NCBI RefSeq assembly: GCF_002893765.1
Contig: NZ_CP025938.1
Coordinates: forward strand, 4,052,544-4,116,543
Origin: Tamlana carrageenivorans
Lineage (GTDB): Bacteria > Bacteroidota > Bacteroidia > Flavobacteriales > Flavobacteriaceae
DNA length: 64,000 nt
Direction of reading: 5' to 3'
The notes under the pieces were generated by a model. The model did no database searches. It saw nothing but the letters and a program-made list of their open reading frames with translations, and was not told the DNA's origin. Made by a program: the position numbers and the translations under genes. Within the stretch, counting starts at the first letter, position 1, and every line of letters begins with the position of its first letter. Shown one piece after another: positions 32,791 to 39,533 of the stretch.

Positions 32791-33468
32791 ATGCGCATAG
32801 ATATTATTACGGTGTTACCGGAGTTACTTAAGAGTCCGTTTGAAGCTTCCATACTAAAACGAGCCATAGAGGCCAATTTGGTAGAAGTCCATTTTCATAA
32901 TCTAAGAGATTATACCAATGACAACTACAAATCCATAGACGACACCCAATTTGGTGGCGGCGCCGGCATGGTAATGATGATTGAACCTATAGACAAATGT
33001 ATTTCGGCTTTAAAGGCGGAACGCGACTATGACGAAGTGATTTACATGACTCCAGATGGAGAAACCTTAAAACAAGGCATCGCCAACCATTTATCTTTAA
33101 AAGAGAACATGATTATTTTATGCGGACATTACAAGGGCGTTGACCAACGCGTACGGGATCAATTTATAACCCGTGAAATTTCCATTGGCGATTATGTGCT
33201 TTCTGGAGGTGAATTAGGAGCAGCCGTACTATGTGATGCCGTTATAAGATTAATACCAGGGGTTTTAGGTAATGAAACCTCGGCCCTAACCGATTCTTTT
33301 CAGGATAATTTATTAGCGCCCCCTATTTACACCAAACCACGTGAATACAAAGGTTGGAAAGTGCCAGAATTACTATTTAGTGGCAACTTGCCCGAGATTG
33401 AAAAATGGCGTGAAGAACAAGCCTACTTGAGGACCAAAGAACGACGCCCAGATTTGTTGGGGGAGTGA
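32791..33468 (+). CDS. trmD: tRNA (guanine-37-N1)-methyltransferase
   Basis: The 225-residue SPOUT methylase places m1G37 in tRNAs and so prevents frameshifting. Trefoil-knot landmarks are present: MRIDIITVLPELLKSPFEAS at the start, DDTQFGGGAGMVMMIEPI, VIYMTPDGETLKQG, IILCGHYKGVDQRV, and the SAM-binding ISIGDYVLSGGELGAAVLCD. The C-terminal PIYTKPREYKGWKVPELLFSG is typical. Length and start are normal. In many bacteria rplS follows directly; here 0.4 kb of repeat-like DNA separates them. Confidence 0.96.
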   Translation: MRIDIITVLPELLKSPFEASILKRAIEANLVEVHFHNLRDYTNDNYKSIDDTQFGGGAGMVMMIEPIDKCISALKAERDYDEVIYMTPDGETLKQGIANHLSLKENMIILCGHYKGVDQRVRDQFITREISIGDYVLSGGELGAAVLCDAVIRLIPGVLGNETSALTDSFQDNLLAPPIYTKPREYKGWKVPELLFSGNLPEIEKWREEQAYLRTKERRPDLLGE

Positions 33469-33612
33469 TGAGGAGTTATGAAGAGATTGATGGAGAGGAA
33501 GTTAAGAAAATGTAGAAGTTGAAGAAGTTAAGAATAAGCTAATATAGAAAGAGTTGAGAAGAAAATGAAGAAGATGTTAAGTAGTTGAAGGAGGACTAGA
33601 GGTTAGGAAGTT
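33469..33612 (+). repeat. Purine-only tract after trmD
   Basis: The 144 bases after the trmD stop contain only two or three C on the plus strand and consist of variations on GAAGAAGTTAAGAA and AGTTGAGAAGAAAATGAAGAA, with frequent stops in all frames. It looks like a decayed tandem array, not a gene. The strand bias for purines is extreme compared with the rest of the window. Confidence 0.7.
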
Positions 33613-33639
33613 AATAAGACTTTAATCTTAAACATTTAC

Positions 33640-33797
33640 GTGGGTTGTGTTAAGGATAGAAGCGGCATCCTTTTTTGTGGGTTACACGTTTTTAGGGTAC
33701 AACAAGCCTGAAATAGCAGCAAATATTGGACTAAAAACACCGGTTTTCAACAAAAAAGATATAGCGGATAGCCTGACCTGTAAGGGAACACCAAAAT
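33640..33797. repeat. Flavobacterial intergenic element (GGAT-GAAGCGGCATCC type)
   Basis: The segment begins GTTAAGGATAGAAGCGGCATCC followed by a T-run (split here for length: GTTAAGGATAGAAG, CGGCATCC) and ends AAAGATATAGCGGATAGCC-TGACC...AAGGGAACACC. Inside it a pair ACACCGG/CAAC-type bases form only weak stems. I recall this arrangement as a recurrent intergenic repeat of Flavobacteriaceae; the GC-rich element at 9016-9125 shares the plan. No coding frame is present. Confidence 0.5.
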
Positions 33798-33812
33798 AAT
33801 TAGAATAAAAAA

Positions 33813-33842
33813 TTGCAATTAATTAATTAATGATTATTTTTG
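33813..33842 (+). promoter_or_regulatory. Promoter of rplS
   Basis: TTG (33813-33815) and TATTTTTG (33835-33842) are separated by 19 bp, matching the Bacteroidota consensus TTG-N17-23-TAnnTTTG. Transcription would begin near 33848, leaving a leader of about 70 nt before the rplS ATG. Confidence 0.75.
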
Positions 33843-33916
33843 CAGCCAATTTCGGGTTAACCTCTGGCGAGAATCGTGCATGTTGTTCTGAATTAATCAT
33901 AATAAAACATAAAGAT

Positions 33917-34267
33917 ATGGAATCTTTAATAAAATTTGTACAAGACGAATTTGTAACAAAAAAAGAATTACCTGATTTTTCTGCTGGTGATACAATTACT
34001 GTATACTACGAAATTAGAGAGGGTGAAAAAGTTAGAACTCAGTTTTTTAGAGGTGTAGTAATCCAAAGAAGAGGATCTGGAGCTTCTGAAACTTTCACTA
34101 TTAGAAAAATGTCTGGAACCGTTGGTGTAGAGCGTATCTTCCCAGTAAATTTACCAGCATTACAAAAAATTGAAGTTAACAAACGTGGTAAAGTACGTAG
34201 AGCAAGAATCTTCTACTTTAGAGGCCTTACTGGTAAAAAAGCCAGAATTACTGAGCGTAGACGTTAA
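33917..34267 (+). CDS. rplS: 50S ribosomal protein L19
   Basis: The 116-residue protein sits at the 30S-50S interface. The family pattern is complete: MESLIKFVQDEFVTKKELPD, FSAGDTITVYYEIREGEK, RTQFFRGVVIQRRGSGASE, TFTIRKMSGTVGVERIFPVN, and the basic end RARIFYFRGLTGKKARITER. I start at the ATG at 33917; the frame is open upstream to 33830, but that part contains the promoter box and lacks homology to L19. A good AAAGAT spacer precedes the start. A terminator follows 30 bp after the stop. Confidence 0.96.
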   Translation: MESLIKFVQDEFVTKKELPDFSAGDTITVYYEIREGEKVRTQFFRGVVIQRRGSGASETFTIRKMSGTVGVERIFPVNLPALQKIEVNKRGKVRRARIFYFRGLTGKKARITERRR

Positions 34268-34295
34268 GCATAATACAACTACAACCGTAGTTTTT

Positions 34296-34327
34296 AAAAG
34301 CCTTGATTTTTTTCAAGGCTTTTTTTA
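34296..34327 (+). terminator. Terminator of rplS
   Basis: AAAAGCCTTGA (34296-34306) pairs with TCAAGGCTTTT (34313-34323), followed by further T residues. Confidence 0.92.
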
Positions 34328-35065
34328 TAAACAAATGTTAACAACTACTGTTTATAAACCGTTGATAATTAAAATGTTAAAAACCTTGGTTATCGCGTCT
34401 GTTTTTTGTAATTTAGTAACAGAAATAAACGTTCTTATATATTTAATAGTTGCTTTTTTAGATCGATATTTCATATTAGTTGTGAAATATTTAAAAAGAT
34501 CAAGTTGCGTTTCAAATGTTACAAATTTATTATGTAATGTTTAGAATTGAAACAAGACGCTTTTGTCAGGATAATCAATATGAATATGCTGCTAGAAAGT
34601 CTTACTAGATAAATCATCGTTTAAACGAGTAAGGATTTATTAGTATAAAAAGGCAATTAACCGAAGCATTTAGTTAATAGGTCAATACATTTTGAAAATT
34701 AAATGAATGTTTCATTGAAATGACAGTACTTAAACTGAAAGTTTAATTGAAAATTTTAAAATTTTTAGTGAAATGCTAAAATTAGGTTTAGTAAGGTTAT
34801 TTCGAGAAAGCCATGTCACAGTAGATTAAGTTCTGCAGGGATATGGCTTTTATTTTTAATAAAATCTTCACAATTATTTTATCATATCCATACTTTATCA
34901 ATACTATTTTTTCATTATTACAAAAATTTTAAGCAAAAAAACCATTCGTATAATGATTGATTTAAATTACGTATCTAATTTCGTATATTCGCGTGGCTAA
35001 AAATGTTACAATTACTAACTACAACGTTTTAGCCCTTAATAATTCATTAAATAAATCCGACACTA
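34328..35065. other. 738-bp non-coding gap with RNA-like hairpins
   Basis: No convincing protein frame is present. Two structures stand out. GTTTCAA (34509-34515) pairs with TTGAAAC (34547-34553), enclosing a second weak stem (GTTACA/TGTAAT). AAAGCCAT (34807-34814) pairs with ATGGCTTT (34843-34850), followed by TATTTTTAAT, which looks like a terminator. A transcript of roughly 300-350 nt ending at about 34857 is possible. I cannot assign it to a known RNA family. The last 100 bp would hold the idh promoter; TATATTCG (34984-34991) is a poor -7 candidate. Confidence 0.35.
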
Positions 35066-37276
35066 ATGTCTAAAATAATTTACACAAAAACGGACGAGGC
35101 TCCGGCGTTAGCAACGCGCTCATTTTTACCTATTGTTAAAGCGTTTGTTAAGTCTTCTGGTATTGACATTGAAACCAAAGATATATCATTAGCAGCCCGA
35201 ATTTTAGCTGTTTTCCCAGACTTTTTAACAGATGATCAAAAAGTATCTGATGACTTAGCTATTCTTGGCGAGTTAGCCAAAAAGCCTGAAGCTAATATTG
35301 TAAAATTACCAAACATTAGTGCTTCTGTACCGCAATTAAAAGGGGCTATTAAAGAATTACAAGGCTTAGGGTTTAACATTCCTAACTACCCAGATGAGAC
35401 TGCAACCGATGCTGAAAAAGACATCAAAGCCCGTTACGATAAAGTTAAAGGTAGTGCTGTAAACCCTGTTTTACGTGAAGGAAACAGTGACAGACGTGCG
35501 CCTAAAGCTGTTAAAAATTACGCTCAAAAGAATCCGCATTCTATGGGGGCTTGGACAAGCGATTCAAAATCTCACGTAGCCACTATGAGTGCAGGTGATT
35601 TTGCTCATAATGAAAAATCTACAACGATTCCTAAAGCAACTAAAGTAAGTATCCAACACACTAATGCTAATGGTGAAACTTTAGTTTTGAAAGAAGGACT
35701 AGCCTTATTACAAGGTGAAATTATCGATGCAACGGTCATGAACAAAAAAGCATTATTAAGCTTTTTAGAAGCTCAAGTTGCTGATGCCAAAGAAACTGGC
35801 GTATTGTTTTCTTTACACATGAAAGCTACGATGATGAAGGTGAGTGATCCTATCATTTTTGGACACGCTGTTAAAACTTTTTTCAAAGATGTATTCGCTA
35901 AACACGGTGAAACTTTTGAAAAACTAGGTGTCGATGTTCACTCTGGTTTTGGTAATGTTTTAGAGTCTATTCAAAAACTACCAACAGAAGAGCGTCAAGC
36001 TATAGAAGCAGATATTCAAGCGGCATATACCAACGGTCCTGCCATCGCCATGGTAAATTCTGATAAAGGTATTACTAACTTACACGTTCCTAGTGATGTG
36101 ATTATTGATGCCTCAATGCCTGCCATGATTCGCACGTCTGGACAAATGTGGAATGCTGCTGGTGAATTACAGGATACTAAAGCTGTTATTCCAGATAGTA
36201 GTTATGCTGGAATTTATTCGGCTACCATCGATTTTTGTAAAAAACATGGTGCTTTTGATCCTACTACTATGGGAACAGTTCCTAATGTTGGCCTTATGGC
36301 TCAAAAAGCTGAAGAATACGGATCACACGACAAGACATTCGAAATGGCCTCTAACGGAACTGTGAAAGTGATTGATGCTTCTGGAAATACTTTATTAGAG
36401 CACCAAGTTGAAGAAGGTGATATCTGGAGAATGTGTCAGACTAAAGATGCTCCAATCCAAGACTGGGTTAAGTTAGCTGTAACACGTGCTAGAGCTTCTG
36501 AAACACCTGCTGTTTTTTGGTTAGATGAAAATAGAGCTCATGATGCTGAAATTATTAAAAAAGTAAATACCTATTTAAAAGATCACGATACGGATGGTTT
36601 AGACTTAAGAATCTTATCTCCTATCGATGCGACTTTATTTACTTGTGAGCGTCTTATAAAAGGTGAAGATACTATTTCGGTTTCTGGTAATGTATTACGT
36701 GATTATTTAACCGATTTATTCCCTATTTTAGAAGTTGGTACTAGTGCAAAAATGTTATCTATTGTGCCTTTAATGAACGGTGGTGGTTTATTTGAAACTG
36801 GTGCTGGTGGATCGGCTCCAAAGCACGTACAACAACTTGTTGAAGAAAACCACTTACGTTGGGATTCTTTAGGTGAATTTTTAGCCTTAGCGGTTTCTTT
36901 AGAACACTTTAGTAATGTAAACAACAATCCTAAAGCTAAAATACTAGGAGCTACTTTAGACGATGCCACAAGTACTCTACTTGAAAACAGAAAAGGACCA
37001 TCTCGTAAAGCTGGAGAATTAGATAACAGAGGAAGTCATTTTTACCTGGCTTTATACTGGGCTCAAGAATTAGCTAAGCAAAATGATGATGCCGATTTAA
37101 AAGCAGAGTTCACCCCTATTGCCGAGCAATTAGCAGCGAACGAAGCTAAAATTGTTGCTGAATTAAACGATATACAAGGACAACCAACCGATATTGGTGG
37201 TTATTACGAACCAAACGAAGCTTTGGTTACTAAAGTAATGCGTCCTAGTAGTACGTTTAATGCGATTATAGATTAA
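35066..37276 (+). CDS. NADP-dependent isocitrate dehydrogenase, monomeric type
   Basis: The 736-residue enzyme of the TCA cycle has the large single-chain form, unrelated in length to the 400-residue dimeric enzyme. Recognisable segments are IIYTKTDEAPALATRSFLPI, FNIPNYPDETATDAEKDIKA, NPVLREGNSDRRAPKAVKNY (substrate loop), HPHSMGAWTSDSKSHVATM-like PHSMGAWTSDSKSHVATMS, MIRTSGQMWNAAGELQDTKA, and the NADP region MVNSDKGITN and FWLDENRAHDAEII. The length is normal. It is monocistronic: a long leader lies before it and a terminator lies after it. Confidence 0.95.
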   Translation: MSKIIYTKTDEAPALATRSFLPIVKAFVKSSGIDIETKDISLAARILAVFPDFLTDDQKVSDDLAILGELAKKPEANIVKLPNISASVPQLKGAIKELQGLGFNIPNYPDETATDAEKDIKARYDKVKGSAVNPVLREGNSDRRAPKAVKNYAQKNPHSMGAWTSDSKSHVATMSAGDFAHNEKSTTIPKATKVSIQHTNANGETLVLKEGLALLQGEIIDATVMNKKALLSFLEAQVADAKETGVLFSLHMKATMMKVSDPIIFGHAVKTFFKDVFAKHGETFEKLGVDVHSGFGNVLESIQKLPTEERQAIEADIQAAYTNGPAIAMVNSDKGITNLHVPSDVIIDASMPAMIRTSGQMWNAAGELQDTKAVIPDSSYAGIYSATIDFCKKHGAFDPTTMGTVPNVGLMAQKAEEYGSHDKTFEMASNGTVKVIDASGNTLLEHQVEEGDIWRMCQTKDAPIQDWVKLAVTRARASETPAVFWLDENRAHDAEIIKKVNTYLKDHDTDGLDLRILSPIDATLFTCERLIKGEDTISVSGNVLRDYLTDLFPILEVGTSAKMLSIVPLMNGGGLFETGAGGSAPKHVQQLVEENHLRWDSLGEFLALAVSLEHFSNVNNNPKAKILGATLDDATSTLLENRKGPSRKAGELDNRGSHFYLALYWAQELAKQNDDADLKAEFTPIAEQLAANEAKIVAELNDIQGQPTDIGGYYEPNEALVTKVMRPSSTFNAIID

Positions 37277-37298
37277 TTTTAATTACCATATAAATTTT

Positions 37299-37327
37299 AA
37301 AAGCTCCTGTTTTGGGAGCTTTTTTTT
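37299..37327 (+). terminator. Terminator of isocitrate dehydrogenase gene
   Basis: AAAAGCTCC (37299-37307) pairs with GGAGCTTTT (37315-37323), followed by a T-run. Confidence 0.92.
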
Positions 37328-37396
37328 ATACCTAGATTTTCACTTCAAATTTAGAATCGCCCTGAAGTTAAACTAAAAAAAACGTATTTTTGGAGC

Positions 37397-38218
37397 ATGA
37401 GTTTTACAAAAACAACCGAACAAGATTCTAACTACAACCATCTGGAAAAGATGTCGGTTTCAGAATTACTACAAAACATCAATAACGAAGATAAAAGTGT
37501 ACCCTTAGCGGTTGAAAAAGCTTTACCACAAATTGAAGCTTTAATTTCACAAACCGTAGAGAAACTAAAACTTGGCGGACGCCTTTTTTACATGGGAGCA
37601 GGTACCAGTGGTCGTCTTGGTATTATCGATGCCTCGGAATGCCCTCCTACTTTTGGTGTGCCATACGATTTAGTTATTGGCCTCATTGCAGGTGGGGATA
37701 CAGCCATTAGAAAAGCTGTAGAATTTGCTGAAGACTCTACCACCCACGGTTGGGAAGATTTACAAGCCTATCATATCTCACAAAATGATGTGGTGATTGG
37801 TATTGCGGCTTCAGGAACCACGCCTTATGTCATTTCTGCGCTTGAAACTTGTAATACGAACAACATCGTTACAGGATGTATTACTTGCAATAAAAATAGT
37901 CCGCTATCACAAACCGCACAATTCCCGATTGAAGTCGTAGTTGGGCCTGAATTTGTTACGGGAAGTTCTAGAATGAAAGCAGGTACGGCTCAAAAGTTAG
38001 TTCTAAACATGATTACCACAACGACTATGATTCAACTCGGACATGTAAAAGGCAACAAAATGGTAGACATGCAATTAAGCAACAACAAGCTTGTTGACCG
38101 TGGCATTCGCATGATTATGGATGAAATAAAAGTCTCAGAAAAAACAGCTTCAAAGTTACTTGAGCAATATAAAAATGTAAGAGAAGCAATAAAAAACTAT
38201 TCAAATGGAAGAAACTAA
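37397..38218 (+). CDS. murQ: N-acetylmuramic acid 6-phosphate etherase
   Basis: The 273-residue SIS-domain enzyme splits the lactyl ether of MurNAc-6-P to give GlcNAc-6-P, a step in peptidoglycan recycling. The signature RLFYMGAGTSGRLGIIDASE is followed by CPPTFGVPYDLVIGLIAGG, VVIGIAASGTTPYVISALE, and the C-terminal MDMQLSNNKLVDRG-type segment (here VDMQLSNNKLVDRG). The length is slightly below the usual 300. TATTTTTG (37385-37392), a -7 box, ends only four bases before the ATG, so the mRNA may have almost no leader. The next gene overlaps it by 14 bp. Confidence 0.94.
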   Translation: MSFTKTTEQDSNYNHLEKMSVSELLQNINNEDKSVPLAVEKALPQIEALISQTVEKLKLGGRLFYMGAGTSGRLGIIDASECPPTFGVPYDLVIGLIAGGDTAIRKAVEFAEDSTTHGWEDLQAYHISQNDVVIGIAASGTTPYVISALETCNTNNIVTGCITCNKNSPLSQTAQFPIEVVVGPEFVTGSSRMKAGTAQKLVLNMITTTTMIQLGHVKGNKMVDMQLSNNKLVDRGIRMIMDEIKVSEKTASKLLEQYKNVREAIKNYSNGRN

Positions 38219-38444
38219 AACCAAAAGAACGGATAAAACCGTTTTATTTAAAGGCGTTAAAATATTAATATTTGCTGCATTGAGTCTTTTTATGGGCCCT
38301 ATTCTATTAAGTTTTGCTTATAGTAAACCAGAATCTCCTTATTACCTACCGCTTTTAATTGTTGGCTGCGCGGTATGTGCTATGGCTGTATTTATGGTTT
38401 TTAAAGGTCTTAAAACCATTATGGATAGTATGTTTAAGAAATAG
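38205..38444 (+). CDS. Small two-helix membrane protein (DUF6095-like)
   Basis: The 79-residue protein has a basic start (MEETKTKRTDKT), two transmembrane helices (VKILIFAALSLFMGPILLSF and LPLLIVGCAVCAMAVFMVF) and a basic end. I associate this form and position after murQ with DUF6095 of Flavobacteriia, from memory. It overlaps the end of murQ by 14 bp, so it is translationally coupled and probably acts at the inner membrane. The function is unknown. Confidence 0.75.
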   Translation: MEETKTKRTDKTVLFKGVKILIFAALSLFMGPILLSFAYSKPESPYYLPLLIVGCAVCAMAVFMVFKGLKTIMDSMFKK

Positions 38445-38848
38445 ACATCTATAATCAATTGCAGTCAAACCTTTTTTAAGAACTCCTTGTATAGGCCATA
38501 TTTATTAACAGCCTTCTGAATTATTGTATTGGGATAAATTTCTATGACTCGGTTTATGGCCTATCGAAAATTTATTGTAAAATTTGAAGTGAAAACACCG
38601 TAAAATTTCAGGCTGTTTGAACTAAACGAATTTTAAAATTCACCACCAACTATCAAAGCGAGTTCCTGAAATTTAGGTTTGGAACGAAAAATTTAGATAA
38701 AGATTCGTAAGCCTAGATTTTTTTGGTTCGTTTTTTCATCAATGAAATCGACAAAGGAGATTCATGAACTCATTAATTTAAAATATTCAACAGTGAACTA
38801 AAAAAATGAACAACAATATTATTTCTTTAGGACGGAAATAGTTAGTAA
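38445..38848. repeat. 404-bp gap with an inverted repeat and a dispersed flavobacterial repeat
   Basis: ATAGGCCATA (38491-38500) is inverted exactly as TATGGCCTAT (38555-38564), a 74-bp stem-loop. Further on, CAGGCTGTTTGAAC...GCGAGTTCCTGAAATTT...AAAAATTTAGATAAAGATTCG, then GCCTAGATTTTTTTGGTTCG and TTTTTTCATCAATGAAA (about 38610-38745), matches an intergenic repeat that I recall from many Flavobacteriaceae. No protein frame is supported. Confidence 0.5.
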
Positions 38849-39352
38849 CTATTTATTAATCAAACTCTCTTTTGGCGTACTCGGGTTAAATCCGAAGTCA
38901 GAATCGTTGATTTTTATATGCAATCGATCAAATATATAATTGACAATGGCATAATGATGAATGGTATGGCTGTTTGCCTGGGATAACAAAGCTCCATAGG
39001 TGTATGGAATTTCAATTTTTCCTGTTCCCAAATCATCAATCACATGAACAATTTGAGCCTCCTTAAATTGAAAAGCTTTAAGATTATCAATGATGTCTTT
39101 TAGATAATTTAAAGCTTCATGGCAATTTTCTTCAACGGCTTTATTTCTACTTCTAGCCGTAAGATCTACTTCATTATGAGATGGGCTCTTAAAAATACAG
39201 TCGTAAAAATCTAAAATATGCCTTAAATGACTTCCTATACTCGAATAATAAGGAGATACTGAGGTATCGGACAATTGGGTATTGGACAATTGTTTTAAAA
39301 TAACTTCAGATTTATTTAATGTTAGTAAAGAAGCTTGTAGCATGTTATTCAT
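38849..39352 (-). CDS. DinB-family putative metal-dependent protein
   Basis: The 167-residue four-helix DinB/YfiT-like protein has histidines spaced as in the family metal site: SSIGSHLRHILDFYDCIF (first His on helix 2) and QANSHTIHHYAIVNYIFD (two more on the last helix). Members are thought to be thiol transferases or hydrolases; the activity here is unknown. A second ATG lies three residues in. The gene stands alone between the repeat-filled gap and the helicase gene. Confidence 0.82.
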   Translation of the reverse strand: MNNMLQASLLTLNKSEVILKQLSNTQLSDTSVSPYYSSIGSHLRHILDFYDCIFKSPSHNEVDLTARSRNKAVEENCHEALNYLKDIIDNLKAFQFKEAQIVHVIDDLGTGKIEIPYTYGALLSQANSHTIHHYAIVNYIFDRLHIKINDSDFGFNPSTPKESLINK

Positions 39353-39533
39353 GAGTCTAAATATAGATAATTTTTAAATTATGCGCCTGATTTAATGTCC
39401 ACAAAAAATGAACATAAAAGATACCGTCTTTTGAAGTTGACATCATGATATTAATTTTTCAAACTGGCATTACCTACAAACAAACTGATTTTCAAGTATT
39501 TAATTTTTAAATCAAAAACGATTTTTTTTTAAA

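Noticed and set aside
33830..33916. N-terminal extension of ribosomal protein L19
   Set aside because: The region contains the -7 box and leader. L19 homology begins at the ATG at 33917.
34170..34544. 124-codon plus-strand frame after rplS
   Set aside because: It starts inside rplS in another frame, reads through the terminator and has a composition typical of translated AT-rich DNA.
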